Below, piece by piece: positions 1 to 6,726 of a DNA stretch of 13,513 bases. A program made the translations under genes and the position numbers. The first letter of the stretch is position 1. Each line of letters begins with the position of its first letter. The notes under the pieces are model-generated. The model was not told where the DNA came from and did no database searches. It saw only the letters and a program-made list of their open reading frames with translations. The stretch comes from UBA10103 sp964437185 (lineage in GTDB: Bacteria; Patescibacteriota; Minisyncoccia; Phycocordibacterales; UBA2100), in the NCBI GenBank assembly GCA_964437185.1, contig CAYTFU010000016.1:1-13513 (forward strand), in the 5' to 3' direction.

Positions 1-804
1 GGGAGGTGGGGGAGGCGGGTCGTCGGTGGAGCCGCCGCCAGACGTTGGATCCGTTTCTTGCGGAGGATCGACGATTGTAATCGTCGCTGCGGGAAAGTAG
101 CCATCTTCCTGTATACCGACCGAATACGTACCCGTCGCGTGTACGGTAAAGATCGCGTGACCTTCGGCGTCAGAGGTCGACGTCGAGATCTCGGTGAATG
201 TGTAATCAGGATTTGCGATAGCTACGCCAAGCGTGAGGCCCGCGGCGCCGATATAGGTGCCGGTGTTGAGATCATACTGCTGTGCCGTCGCGCTAAACGC
301 TTCGCCCATACTGACGGTTGATGTTGAAAGCACCGTTTGTCGAGACGATCCGAAGAAGAGATACACAATGTCACCGTCATGCAGGATATAGTCATCCGCA
401 CCCATCTGTGGGAACGTGGCGTTCACAGCGTAGGTCCAATTAAAACAGCTTGGCGATGAGTTTACCGGAAAAGAAATACAATTGATGATGAACGCCCCGA
501 AGGAGCTGAAGTACGCGAGGTCGGTGATGTCGAAGTCGGTTGTGGTCGCGTCGAGCGCGACGAGGGTGGCAAGCAGACTGTCGGCGGGTACGGCAATTGT
601 TGTCGATGAATTGGTGGGCATAATTTCGACGGGCCCGCTCGTGGATGCGGCTAGTGGTACGGACCCAGAAAACGCGGTCAGGGATCCGTCGCGGATTGTT
701 ATCGTGACCGTAGGCGTTATTTCCGGAGTCGTCGTCGCTTCTTCGGCAAATGCTGAAAGCGGGGATCCGATGAGAACAAGTGCTGTGACGATGATCTTAA
801 ACAT
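1..804 (-). CDS. Exported DUF4430 (transcobalamin C-terminal-like) protein with a second beta domain, C-terminus off the left edge
   Basis: Read on the minus strand from the ATG at 804, the frame is open for 268 codons to the edge, so the gene is partial. Residues 1-20 form a signal peptide ending at SAFA. Residues about 34-153 resemble DUF4430, the family related to the beta domain of transcobalamin and intrinsic factor: an N-terminal strand, a helix near 76-87 (SLLATLVALDAT), FNWTYAVN at 121-128 and DYILHDGDIVYLFFG at 138-152. C109 and C120 could form a disulfide. Residues about 160-246 look like an Ig-like or carboxypeptidase-regulatory-like beta domain (DLNTGTY, GTYSVGIQEDGYFP). A Gly/Ser stretch and six prolines follow at the edge, which suggests a linker to another domain. 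The gene starts 23 nt after the preceding DUF4430 gene and so shares its riboswitch. No Shine-Dalgarno is evident. Export and family are well supported. Corrinoid binding is inferred. Confidence 0.82.
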   Translation of the reverse strand, partial: MFKIIVTALVLIGSPLSAFAEEATTTPEITPTVTITIRDGSLTAFSGSVPLAASTSGPVEIMPTNSSTTIAVPADSLLATLVALDATTTDFDITDLAYFSSFGAFIINCISFPVNSSPSCFNWTYAVNATFPQMGADDYILHDGDIVYLFFGSSRQTVLSTSTVSMGEAFSATAQQYDLNTGTYIGAAGLTLGVAIANPDYTFTEISTSTSDAEGHAIFTVHATGTYSVGIQEDGYFPAATITIVDPPQETDPTSGGGSTDDPPPPPP

Positions 805-827
805 AGTGAGAATAGTAAATAATAATG

Positions 828-1331
828 TTAATAACCTTTTTCGTAGCGCCACTCGACGATATCGCCGTCGTTGAGTGTCGTTTGAGATGCTCCGATGTCG
901 GAGGTCCTGCCGTTTAGGTACAAAATCCAGTAGTAACCATCGGAATTTTTCTGTCCGTTGATGGTGTCCACGAACGTACCGAGCATAGGAAAATTTTTGC
1001 CACTAAATGTAAATGTGCTCGATGAAGCGAGCGCATGCATGGCGTCGAGGAGGGTCGTGTGCTCGGGTACGAAGAAACGATATGTGGTGCTACCGGTGAG
1101 GAGGGTGATGTTGGGCTCGGGTTGAGGGGCGACCTTCGCCTGAGGTTGTGCGGGGGGAGCATTCTTTGGCGATGCGGGTATGACGCGCCGCTCATTCTGT
1201 GGAATGATTGGAGCGCTTTCTTGAGCGTGGACGGAAGGTTGCTGCGATACGAATATTTTTTGAGAGGAGTATGCACCCGCGCTTAGCGCAAGGACGGTGA
1301 TGAAAACGGTTGTGTAGGTTTTGAATGACAT
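828..1331 (-). CDS. Exported/membrane-anchored DUF4430 (transcobalamin C-terminal-like) protein under riboswitch control
   Basis: This 167-residue protein has an N-terminal signal or anchor (about residues 5-22, hydrophobic, after a Lys). A Pro/Ala/Gln-rich spacer spans about 38-72. One DUF4430 domain spans about 73-167, with YYWILYLNG at 133-141 and the closing motif LNDGDIVEWRYEKGY at 153-167. DUF4430 is the bacterial counterpart of the transcobalamin/intrinsic-factor beta domain, which caps bound cobalamin in the animal proteins. The ATG at 1331 is chosen because AGGGA lies 7 nt upstream (minus strand, 1339-1343). An in-frame ATG at 1385 would place coding sequence inside the riboswitch expression platform. 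It is the first gene of the operon, with a second DUF4430 protein 23 nt downstream. A cobalamin riboswitch directly in front makes a corrinoid-binding surface role likely, but ligand binding is not shown by sequence. Confidence 0.87.
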   Translation of the reverse strand: MSFKTYTTVFITVLALSAGAYSSQKIFVSQQPSVHAQESAPIIPQNERRVIPASPKNAPPAQPQAKVAPQPEPNITLLTGSTTYRFFVPEHTTLLDAMHALASSSTFTFSGKNFPMLGTFVDTINGQKNSDGYYWILYLNGRTSDIGASQTTLNDGDIVEWRYEKGY

Positions 1332-1358
1332 AAAAAAATCCCTGCCCAGAGCAGAGAT
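1332..1358 (-). terminator. Riboswitch-controlled intrinsic terminator that also contains the ribosome binding site
   Basis: On the minus strand, the arm ATCTCTGC (1351-1358) pairs with GCAGGGAT (1338-1345) around a 5-nt loop. All 8 pairs form, one of them a G-U pair. Seven T residues (1332-1338) and then the ATG at 1331 follow. The right arm contains the Shine-Dalgarno AGGGA, so the same hairpin could stop transcription and hide the ribosome binding site. Its left arm competes with an upstream antiterminator segment (1390-1398). Confidence 0.8.
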
Positions 1359-1389
1359 CTTTCGATCGTGTGTTGTATGCAACACATTC

Positions 1390-1497
1390 CTGCTCGGGAT
1401 ACCGATTGTTTGAAGACCGGACTTGTTCTCTCGAAGAGAGACTTTACCGTTGCGGCACAGTGAGGGGATTCAACCCTACTTCCACAAACAATCGTGG
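1390..1497 (-). promoter_or_regulatory. Cobalamin (B12) riboswitch aptamer
   Basis: Read on the minus strand, the core elements of a cobalamin riboswitch appear in order. The closing stem CGATTGTTTG (1485-1494) pairs perfectly with CAAACAATCG (1403-1412). Then come GTGGAAG, a P5-like hairpin AGGGTTGAATCCCCT (1463-1477), the hallmark ACTGTGCCGCAACGGTAA (about 1444-1461), a variable TCTCT...AGAGA hairpin, and the B12-box-like AAGTCCGGTCTTC (1411-1423). CCCGAGCAG (1390-1398) follows and can pair with the terminator region. Cobalamin riboswitches usually switch genes off when the ligand is bound. Here a terminator lies just downstream, which fits OFF control of the two DUF4430 genes. Subclass (adenosyl versus methyl/hydroxo) cannot be fixed by eye. 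The peripheral P8-P12 arms of large AdoCbl riboswitches are not obvious. Confidence 0.9.
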
Positions 1498-1503
1498 ACG
1501 TAC

Positions 1504-1531
1504 ATTGTATTCCTGTCTGACAGTCGCGCAA
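1504..1531 (-). promoter_or_regulatory. Candidate promoter of the riboswitch operon
   Basis: On the minus strand, TACAAT (1504-1509) lies 16 nt after TTGCGC (1526-1531, a weak -35 match). Initiation about 7 nt beyond the -10 would fall near 1497, at the 5' edge of the riboswitch. An 11-nt palindrome, CTGTCTGACAG (1513-1523), lies between the two hexamers. It is short and may be chance. The -10 match and its position support the call; the -35 is poor. Confidence 0.45.
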
Positions 1532-1577
1532 TAGTCATTCGGTATTACAGAATTCTCGGTATCAAAGTCAAATAGTG

Positions 1578-1589
1578 TATTCTTGCGTG
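1578..1589 (+). promoter_or_regulatory. Candidate leaderless promoter of murI
   Basis: A -10-like TATTCT (1578-1583) ends 6 nt before the ATG at 1590, and no Shine-Dalgarno is present. The spacing matches that at several other genes in the window, so transcription probably begins at or next to the start codon. No -35 is recognisable. Confidence 0.45.
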
Positions 1590-2336
1590 ATGATAGGGCT
1601 TTTTGATTCGGGGTCGGGCGGGCTCTCCGTCCTCTCTGCCATACGCGCCGTAATGCCAAATGCGGACATCGTGTACTTCGGCGATATTAAGAATGCCCCG
1701 TACGGCATTCGATCGCAGAGTGAACTCACTGCCCTTACGGTGGCCGGGATCGATATGCTTCGCGAGCGCGGTGCGCAAGCGATTGTGAGTGCGTGCAATA
1801 GCGTATCTCAACATGTGCTCAATGGGGCGGCAGGAGATCTTCCCTTCGTCGAAATGTCTGAGCCGACCGCCGCGCATATGAAACAGCACCAAGATGCGCG
1901 CGTCCTCCTCATCGCGACTCCCGCGACGATAGATTCTGGGATGTATGCAAAAGCGCTCGATGGGATTGTGGTGCTCGATTCATTGTCGATTTCAGAGCTT
2001 GCAGGTGCCATCGAATTTGGACGCAGCGACGATGAGATTAAGCGATTGGTGCGCACAGCGCTCGCGGTGCGATCAGGGAGCGCGTACGATTGCATGATCC
2101 TTGGATGTACACATTATCCGCTTGTGAGGAATATTATCGAAGAAGAAGCTCGCAGTCTCTTTGGAGAAATTGCGGTCGTTGATCCGGCAATACCGGTGGC
2201 ACATGTCGTTGGGCAGAAGTTTTCCCCGCATGGCAGGGGGCACTCCCTCTTTGTGATATCCGAAGAATCTTCAGAATTTCGCAGACGAGTCGCCGAGCTT
2301 TTTCCTCAAGGCCAGTATACGATAGAGGTGTTATGA
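1590..2336 (+). CDS. murI: Glutamate racemase
   Basis: MurI interconverts L- and D-glutamate in the cytoplasm, supplying the D-Glu that MurD adds to the peptidoglycan stem. Over 248 residues it shows the family hallmarks: IGLFDSGSGGLSVL (2-15, with Asp6 and Ser7), YFGDIKNAPYG (29-39), the first catalytic cysteine in SACNSVS (Cys69) and the second in LGCTHYPLV (Cys173). The first Cys motif usually reads ACNT, so ACNS is a mild variant. The length is slightly short for the family (about 260-280). The ATG at 1590 is preferred over in-frame GTG codons at 1575 and 1587 because it begins the conserved IGLFDSG strand and a -10-like hexamer sits 6 nt upstream. The stop overlaps the start of murD (ATGA), so the two are almost certainly co-transcribed and translationally coupled. 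Confidence 0.93.
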   Translation: MIGLFDSGSGGLSVLSAIRAVMPNADIVYFGDIKNAPYGIRSQSELTALTVAGIDMLRERGAQAIVSACNSVSQHVLNGAAGDLPFVEMSEPTAAHMKQHQDARVLLIATPATIDSGMYAKALDGIVVLDSLSISELAGAIEFGRSDDEIKRLVRTALAVRSGSAYDCMILGCTHYPLVRNIIEEEARSLFGEIAVVDPAIPVAHVVGQKFSPHGRGHSLFVISEESSEFRRRVAELFPQGQYTIEVL

Positions 2337-3673
2337 AGGCTGTTGAGGATTTTTTTAAAGGAAAACGCGTCACGCTGCTCGGCCTAGGACTTTTGGGGCG
2401 CGGAGTCGGAGATGCTGAGTTTATCGCAAAATGTGGCGCGCGGCTCATAATTACCGACAAGAAGAGTAAAGAGGAACTTTCTGAATCTGTCGAAAAATTG
2501 GCGCAGTACTCAAACATCACATTTCATCTCGGTGGCCATCAAGAGGTGGACTTTACGGGCGCGGATATGATTGTGAAGGCGGCTGGGATTCCGATTGATT
2601 TGCCTGAGATTGTGGCGGCGAGAGCCGAAGGAGTACCCATATACATGTCGACCGCGATTTTTGCGAAATTTGCGCGGGAAAAGGGCGCGGAGATTGTCGG
2701 TATTACGGGAACGAGAGGGAAGTCTACGGTGACGCATATGATTTTTCATTCGCTCTCTCGCGCCGGATTACGCGCTCACCTTGGGGGAAACGTGCGCGGA
2801 AAATCCACGCTCGCGATGTTGCCCGGAGTCGTCGGCGGCGACATTTGCGTTCTAGAACTCGATTCGTGGCAGTTGCAGGGTTTTGGAGATCTGCAGATGA
2901 GTCCGAATATCGCCGTGTTTACCAACCTTATGCCGGACCATCAAAACTATTATCCGAGCATGGATGCGTATTTTGAAGATAAAGCTAATATTTTTCGGTA
3001 TCAAGCCGATGGAGATCTATTGTTCGTCGGTGCGTCGGTCGCGGAGCGCGTGAAGGCGGCGCGACCTCCGGTCGCGCCGCGCGTCCCCGATCTGCTTCCG
3101 CAAGAGTGGGGCTTGCGAGTCATTGGCGATCATAATCGGGAGAACGCCTCCCTTGCTGCGGCAGCTCTTACCGCGCTCGGACTTTCGAAAGATGAAATTC
3201 GTGCGGGTCTTGAGTCGTTTGAGGGCGTGGAAGGAAGATTGCAGTTTGTTCGGGAACTCAATGGTGTGAAAATCTACAACGACAACAACGCAACAACGCC
3301 TGAAGCCACCACCGCCGCCCTCCGCGCCCTCGACGTGGGGTTTACGAAATCCCACATTACGCTCATTGTCGGAGGATCGGAAAAGGGATTGCCGCTCGAC
3401 GAGTTGGTTTCAGAAATCAAACTGCGCGTTTCGCGTGTTATTTTGCTCACCCATGAAGGTTACAAAGGTTCTGCGCGCCTTGCGCAGGCGCTCGCACAAG
3501 CAGGCGTCGTGTACGAAAGTGCCGAAAGTTTACAACGTGCCGTGGAGCTCGCTGCAGCAAACGCTACTGGAGGAGCAATTCTCTTCAGTCCCGCATTTGC
3601 GTCGTTTGGAATGTTTAAAAACGAATACGAGCGCAACGATCAGTTCCTGACGCTGATTCGAGACCTTTCCTAG
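2333..3673 (+). CDS. murD: UDP-N-acetylmuramoyl-L-alanine--D-glutamate ligase
   Basis: MurD is the cytoplasmic ATP-dependent ligase that adds D-Glu to UDP-MurNAc-L-Ala. The 446 residues follow the three-domain Mur ligase plan. An N-terminal Rossmann-like domain carries LLGLGLLGRGVG (15-26). The ATP-binding domain has GTRGKSTV (126-133), ELDSWQL (175-181, usually ESSSFQL-like), TNLMPDH (197-203) and Lys217 in YFEDKANIFR, the position carbamylated in Mur ligases. The C-terminal domain has GDHNRENASLAAA (265-277), YNDNNATTPEAT (315-326), GGSEKG and SPAFASFGMFKNEYER (419-434). The last motif and the N-terminal domain point to MurD over MurC, MurE or MurF. The ATG overlaps the murI stop, so D-Glu synthesis and use lie in one operon. 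The stop shares the palindrome CTAG with the stop of the convergent gene. Confidence 0.94.
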   Translation: MKAVEDFFKGKRVTLLGLGLLGRGVGDAEFIAKCGARLIITDKKSKEELSESVEKLAQYSNITFHLGGHQEVDFTGADMIVKAAGIPIDLPEIVAARAEGVPIYMSTAIFAKFAREKGAEIVGITGTRGKSTVTHMIFHSLSRAGLRAHLGGNVRGKSTLAMLPGVVGGDICVLELDSWQLQGFGDLQMSPNIAVFTNLMPDHQNYYPSMDAYFEDKANIFRYQADGDLLFVGASVAERVKAARPPVAPRVPDLLPQEWGLRVIGDHNRENASLAAAALTALGLSKDEIRAGLESFEGVEGRLQFVRELNGVKIYNDNNATTPEATTAALRALDVGFTKSHITLIVGGSEKGLPLDELVSEIKLRVSRVILLTHEGYKGSARLAQALAQAGVVYESAESLQRAVELAAANATGGAILFSPAFASFGMFKNEYERNDQFLTLIRDLS

Positions 3674-3939
3674 ATTCCGGGTGAGGGAAGGCGTTGCATG
3701 AGGAGGGCGATGCCGCGCTGCATACTTTTGGAAATCTCCGGATCTTTTTTCAGATCATTGATTGTCTCTTGGAGGCGAGGATCAATGCTGTGAGAGTTAT
3801 CAAAAAGGTAGGAAGGGAATTCCTCGAATTGTTCAAAGTACTCTTCAAATACTTTCTTTCTCGCCAGCGCGTCATCGCTCGTAGCGGCGGCTTTCAGTTC
3901 TTCAAAATTGAATTTCGGTTTTTTCTCGCGTTTGTTCAT
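3670..3939 (-). CDS. Small acidic/basic-mixed protein of unknown function
   Basis: I do not recognise this 89-residue protein. It is soluble-looking, highly charged and probably helical. A basic N-terminus (NKREKKPKF) leads into helices around 14-40 rich in Glu, Lys and Ala. Then come FPSYLFDNSHSIDPRLQET (41-59), a second charged helix and a C-terminal LLMQRLPSPGI. There is no signal peptide or membrane segment. It is a real gene by several signs: a TACAAT hexamer 6 nt before its ATG on the minus strand, sensible codon use, and a tail that meets the murD stop exactly (shared CTAG). It points against murD and diverges from murC, so it interrupts the mur cluster. No function is suggested beyond its neighbourhood. 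Confidence 0.75.
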   Translation of the reverse strand: MNKREKKPKFNFEELKAAATSDDALARKKVFEEYFEQFEEFPSYLFDNSHSIDPRLQETINDLKKDPEISKSMQRGIALLMQRLPSPGI

Positions 3940-3951
3940 ATGCCGATTGTA
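3940..3951 (-). promoter_or_regulatory. Candidate leaderless promoter of the 89-residue gene
   Basis: On the minus strand TACAAT (3946-3951) is followed by 6 nt and the ATG at 3939-3937, with no Shine-Dalgarno. The 82-nt divergent gap to murC also holds the murC -10. Confidence 0.5.
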
Positions 3952-4008
3952 TATCTTTTCGGAAGGTCACGATAGAGCCTGAATATATGGCCTAGCCGTT
4001 GACCGGAG

Positions 4009-4021
4009 TATACTGAGCCGT
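4009..4021 (+). promoter_or_regulatory. Candidate leaderless promoter of murC
   Basis: TATACT (4009-4014) ends 7 nt before the murC ATG at 4022, and there is no Shine-Dalgarno. TTGACC at 3999 is too close (4 nt) to act as its -35. Confidence 0.55.
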
Positions 4022-5302
4022 ATGCGGATACCAAATGTAGTGCACATGGTCGGCGTCGGGGGGATTGGGATGTCATCGCTCGCGCAATTTTTGAAACACA
4101 CGGGGCATGTCGTAATAGGCTCAGATCGGGAAGAATCGCCGGTGACGAGCATGCTCGCTGAAGCGGGGATACGCGTGGTCGTGGGCCATGATCAGTGTAG
4201 TATTCCGGCAGACACGGGGCTTTTGGTATACAGCGATGCGATACCTGAGAGCAATGTAGAGCGCATGCGAGCGCGGGAGATGGGAATACCCGAGATGTCG
4301 TACTTTGAGGCGCTCGGTGAAGTTTCTGCGAATGCGAGGACAATCGCTGTCGCCGGAACTCACGGCAAGACGACGACCACCGGGATGCTCGCCCTTATTC
4401 TCGCGCAGGCGCAGAAAGAGCCGACTGCCATCATCGGATCAATCGTGCGCGACTTCGGGTTCAATTTTCTACCGGGGCGGCCGGATCTTTTTGTAATCGA
4501 AGCGTGCGAGTACCGCGATCACATTCTCAAACTCTCACCCGAAATTCTTGTTATCACCAATATCGAGCTCGATCACACCGATTACTTTCCCGATCTTGCG
4601 GCACTGCAAGAGACATTTCGTATTGCCGCAGAAAGAGTGCCTGCGCACGGATTCATCATTACGAATCCGCACGACGAAAACATTTCGCCGATCCTCAAGG
4701 AGGCTCGTGCAAAAATAATTGATTACACACACCTCGATGTTCCGGTTCTCGTGCAGGTCGGGGAGTTTAATCGAATGAACGCTCGGGCGGCGAAAGCCGC
4801 CGCGCTCACGGTGTTTCCAGAAATTGAGGGGGCATTTGCCGACGAGGCGCTTCTCGGGTTCAAGGGTTCGTGGCGTCGTTTTGAATACAAGGGAGAGACG
4901 CCGAGGGGCGCATTGGTGTACGACGATTACGCGCACCACCCGACAGCAATTTCAAAGACGGTCGAAGCGGCGCGGGAGAGGTTCCCGGATAAAGAGATCG
5001 TGGTCGCATTCCATCCGCACCTGTATAGTCGCACCAAATCGCTTCTCGGAGAATTTGCCGCGGCGCTTGCGAGCGCGGATCGCGCGTTTGTTGCGCCAAT
5101 TTACGCAGCGCGCGAAGCTCCCGACCCATCCATTTCGCACCACATTCTCGCACGCGCCGCGGCAGATCAGGGAGGCGACGCCCTCGCACTCGATTCGTTC
5201 GACGACATTCGCGCGGCGCTTTTGCAACAGACCGAAAATACCCTCATCATCACGATGGGTGCAGGTGATATTTACAAGGTTGCAGAACAGATCGTCGACT
5301 AA
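4022..5302 (+). CDS. murC: UDP-N-acetylmuramate--L-alanine ligase
   Basis: MurC adds L-Ala to UDP-MurNAc, the first amino-acid step of the stem peptide, using ATP in the cytoplasm. Visible motifs are the N-terminal GVGGIGM (11-17), the P-loop GTHGKTTTT (112-120), EACEYRD (160-166), NIELDHTDYF (180-189), GEFNRMNARAA (247-257), DDYAHHP (301-307) and HPHLYSRTK (331-339). DDYAHHP and HPHLYSRTK are typical of MurC and of the related recycling ligase Mpl. Presence next to murI/murD and the overall N-terminus favour MurC. At 426 residues it is somewhat shorter than the usual 450-490. It has its own TATACT hexamer 7 nt before the ATG, and the HAD phosphatase follows after 3 nt, so the two form a transcription unit. 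MurE, MurF and MurB are not in the window. Confidence 0.93.
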   Translation: MRIPNVVHMVGVGGIGMSSLAQFLKHTGHVVIGSDREESPVTSMLAEAGIRVVVGHDQCSIPADTGLLVYSDAIPESNVERMRAREMGIPEMSYFEALGEVSANARTIAVAGTHGKTTTTGMLALILAQAQKEPTAIIGSIVRDFGFNFLPGRPDLFVIEACEYRDHILKLSPEILVITNIELDHTDYFPDLAALQETFRIAAERVPAHGFIITNPHDENISPILKEARAKIIDYTHLDVPVLVQVGEFNRMNARAAKAAALTVFPEIEGAFADEALLGFKGSWRRFEYKGETPRGALVYDDYAHHPTAISKTVEAARERFPDKEIVVAFHPHLYSRTKSLLGEFAAALASADRAFVAPIYAAREAPDPSISHHILARAAADQGGDALALDSFDDIRAALLQQTENTLIITMGAGDIYKVAEQIVD

Positions 5303-5305
5303 CGC

Positions 5306-5944
5306 ATGAAATACGCGACCGTCGTTTTTGATTTCGATGGCACCATCGCGGATACGCAAACGCAGATCTTCGAAATTGCGAATCTTCTCGCCGATGAATT
5401 TGGGTACGAAAAGATACAGCCGAGCGAGATTTCTGAGCTCAAGAGAATGGGTGCGCGAGAGCTTGTTGTAGAGCGTTTGAAAATTCCGCTTTGGAATTTA
5501 GTAAAAATATATCGTCTGGAAAAGCGGGGTCGCGCGCTGCTCTTTGAGCGCGCGGCACACATACAGGTGTTTTCTGGTGTCGCAGAGTGCATTGCGGCGT
5601 TGCGTTTAGCTGGCATGCGAGTGGGAATCGTTACGTCCAATGCCCACACAGTCGTCTCCGCGGTACTTACTTCTGCAAAAATCTCCGTCGACTTTGTACA
5701 TGCGGGCAGTTCTTTTTTTGGGAAGGACAAAGCAATCGCGCATGCCTTAGGTGCGCAGCGTCTTGATCCGCAGACCGTTGTCTACGTGGGTGATGAGCTG
5801 CGCGATTTTGAGGCGTGCAAGAAAGTGGGCATCGCCATGTTTGGAGTTTCGTGGGGGTACAACGATCCTTCTGCGCTGCGTGAAGTCGAGATTGGGGTTG
5901 TCGAGAGCGCGCAGCAACTTCAGCAGAAACTTCTTGAGATGTGA
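5306..5944 (+). CDS. HAD-superfamily phosphatase, phosphoglycolate phosphatase-like
   Basis: This is a 212-residue soluble haloacid dehalogenase-type hydrolase with all four motifs. Motif I is FDFDGTIAD (nucleophile Asp9, acid/base Asp11). Motif II is VTSN (Thr110 or Ser111). The motif III lysine is in FGKDKA (Lys140 or Lys142). Motif IV is VGDELRDFEACKK (Asp163, Asp167). A helical cap (about 17-88) lies between motifs I and II, as in subfamily IA enzymes such as phosphoglycolate phosphatase (Gph) and pyrophosphatase PpaX. The substrate cannot be told from sequence. The ATG lies 3 nt after the murC stop, so it is expressed with murC. Whether that reflects a role in wall metabolism or only compact packing is unknown. 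Confidence 0.88.
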   Translation: MKYATVVFDFDGTIADTQTQIFEIANLLADEFGYEKIQPSEISELKRMGARELVVERLKIPLWNLVKIYRLEKRGRALLFERAAHIQVFSGVAECIAALRLAGMRVGIVTSNAHTVVSAVLTSAKISVDFVHAGSSFFGKDKAIAHALGAQRLDPQTVVYVGDELRDFEACKKVGIAMFGVSWGYNDPSALREVEIGVVESAQQLQQKLLEM

Positions 5945-5996
5945 CGGGTCGCCCGCGTCGATTGCGAGGGGGCGGAAATAGTGGCAGAGTGGCTGT

Positions 5997-6710
5997 ATGA
6001 ACGAGGTTGAAGGAGAGGGTATAGGCAGGCTTTCTATCGTCGCAACGCCCATTGGCAACATGGGCGACATCACTTTTCGCGGACTTTGGAATCTCAAAGA
6101 GGCGAATGCGATCTACGCGGAGGATACGCGGGTCGTTGCGAAACTTTTGGCACACTACGGGCTCCGTACATCCGTATTCCGCCTTGATGCGGAGACGGAA
6201 ATAAAGAAGGCGAAGGAGGTCGCCGAGCGACTTGAGCGGGGTGAGCATGTAGCATACGTATCCGACGCTGGCACGCCGGGGATTTCGGATCCGGGCGCGC
6301 GGCTCGTTGCGTATATTCGCGAACACGTACCCGAGGCAAAGATCGACTCAATCCCTGGGCCATCAGCCCTCACTGCGGCGCTCTCGATTGCCGGACTATC
6401 AGGCGACGCATTTACTTTCCTTGGTTTTCTTCCGCACAAAAAGGGGAGGCAAACCGCGCTCAAAAAAATCGCAGCGTCGGAATACCCGACCGTGCTCTAC
6501 GAATCTCCGCACAGAATCATTAAGCTGCTCGCAGAGATGGAGAAGTTAATTCCCGACGCACGGATCACGATTGGGCGAGAGCTGACCAAAATGCATGAAG
6601 AGGTTTTGGTCGGAAAGCCAGCCGAATTGGCCGACCGACTAGAGAAAAAGAAGGGGGTGCGCGGCGAGTTTGTTGTCATCATAGAGGGCACGGTGGGGAC
6701 AAGAAAGTAA
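5997..6710 (+). CDS. rsmI: 16S rRNA (cytidine(1402)-2'-O)-methyltransferase
   Basis: RsmI uses S-adenosylmethionine to 2'-O-methylate C1402 in the decoding centre of 16S rRNA. The 237 residues carry the tetrapyrrole-methylase-fold signatures of this family: IVATPIGNMGDIT (14-26), AEDTR (41-45), VSDAGTPGISDPG (88-100), IPGPSA (119-124), ESPHRI (169-174) and GRELTKMHEE (193-202). It lacks the extra C-terminal region of about 50 residues in E. coli-type RsmI (about 286 residues), so this is a short form ending soon after the catalytic domain. The gap to the HAD gene is 52 nt. A weak -10-like CAGAGT ends 6 nt before the ATG, so it may have its own leaderless promoter. Confidence 0.94.
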   Translation: MNEVEGEGIGRLSIVATPIGNMGDITFRGLWNLKEANAIYAEDTRVVAKLLAHYGLRTSVFRLDAETEIKKAKEVAERLERGEHVAYVSDAGTPGISDPGARLVAYIREHVPEAKIDSIPGPSALTAALSIAGLSGDAFTFLGFLPHKKGRQTALKKIAASEYPTVLYESPHRIIKLLAEMEKLIPDARITIGRELTKMHEEVLVGKPAELADRLEKKKGVRGEFVVIIEGTVGTRK

Positions 6711-6711
6711 T

Positions 6712-6726
6712 GATATACTCACGGCC
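6712..6726 (+). promoter_or_regulatory. Candidate extended -10 leaderless promoter
   Basis: Directly after the rsmI stop, TATACT (6714-6719) sits in an extended -10 context (TG at 6711-6712 and one spacer base). It ends 7 nt before the ATG at 6727. There is no Shine-Dalgarno. It would drive the three-gene envelope cluster. Confidence 0.55.

Noticed and set aside
482..874. Plus-strand open frame opposite the exported DUF4430 gene
   Set aside because: The minus frame has a signal peptide, DUF4430 motifs and operon context. The plus product is a Val/Ser-rich shadow.
1332..1385. Upstream in-frame ATG at 1385 for the first DUF4430 gene
   Set aside because: The added 18 codons would lie inside the riboswitch expression platform and precede the signal peptide. 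The ATG at 1331 has an AGGGA at ideal distance.
1575..1589. GTG start codons at 1575 and 1587 for murI
   Set aside because: The conserved N-terminus begins at the ATG at 1590, and the -10-like hexamer (1578-1583) overlaps the region upstream of it.
3999..4004. TTGACC as a -35 for murC
   Set aside because: Only 4 nt separate it from TATACT, so the two cannot serve one promoter.
5667..6363. Minus-strand open frames opposite the HAD gene and rsmI
   Set aside because: No family motifs, and composition is typical of antisense shadows, while both plus-strand genes are clear.
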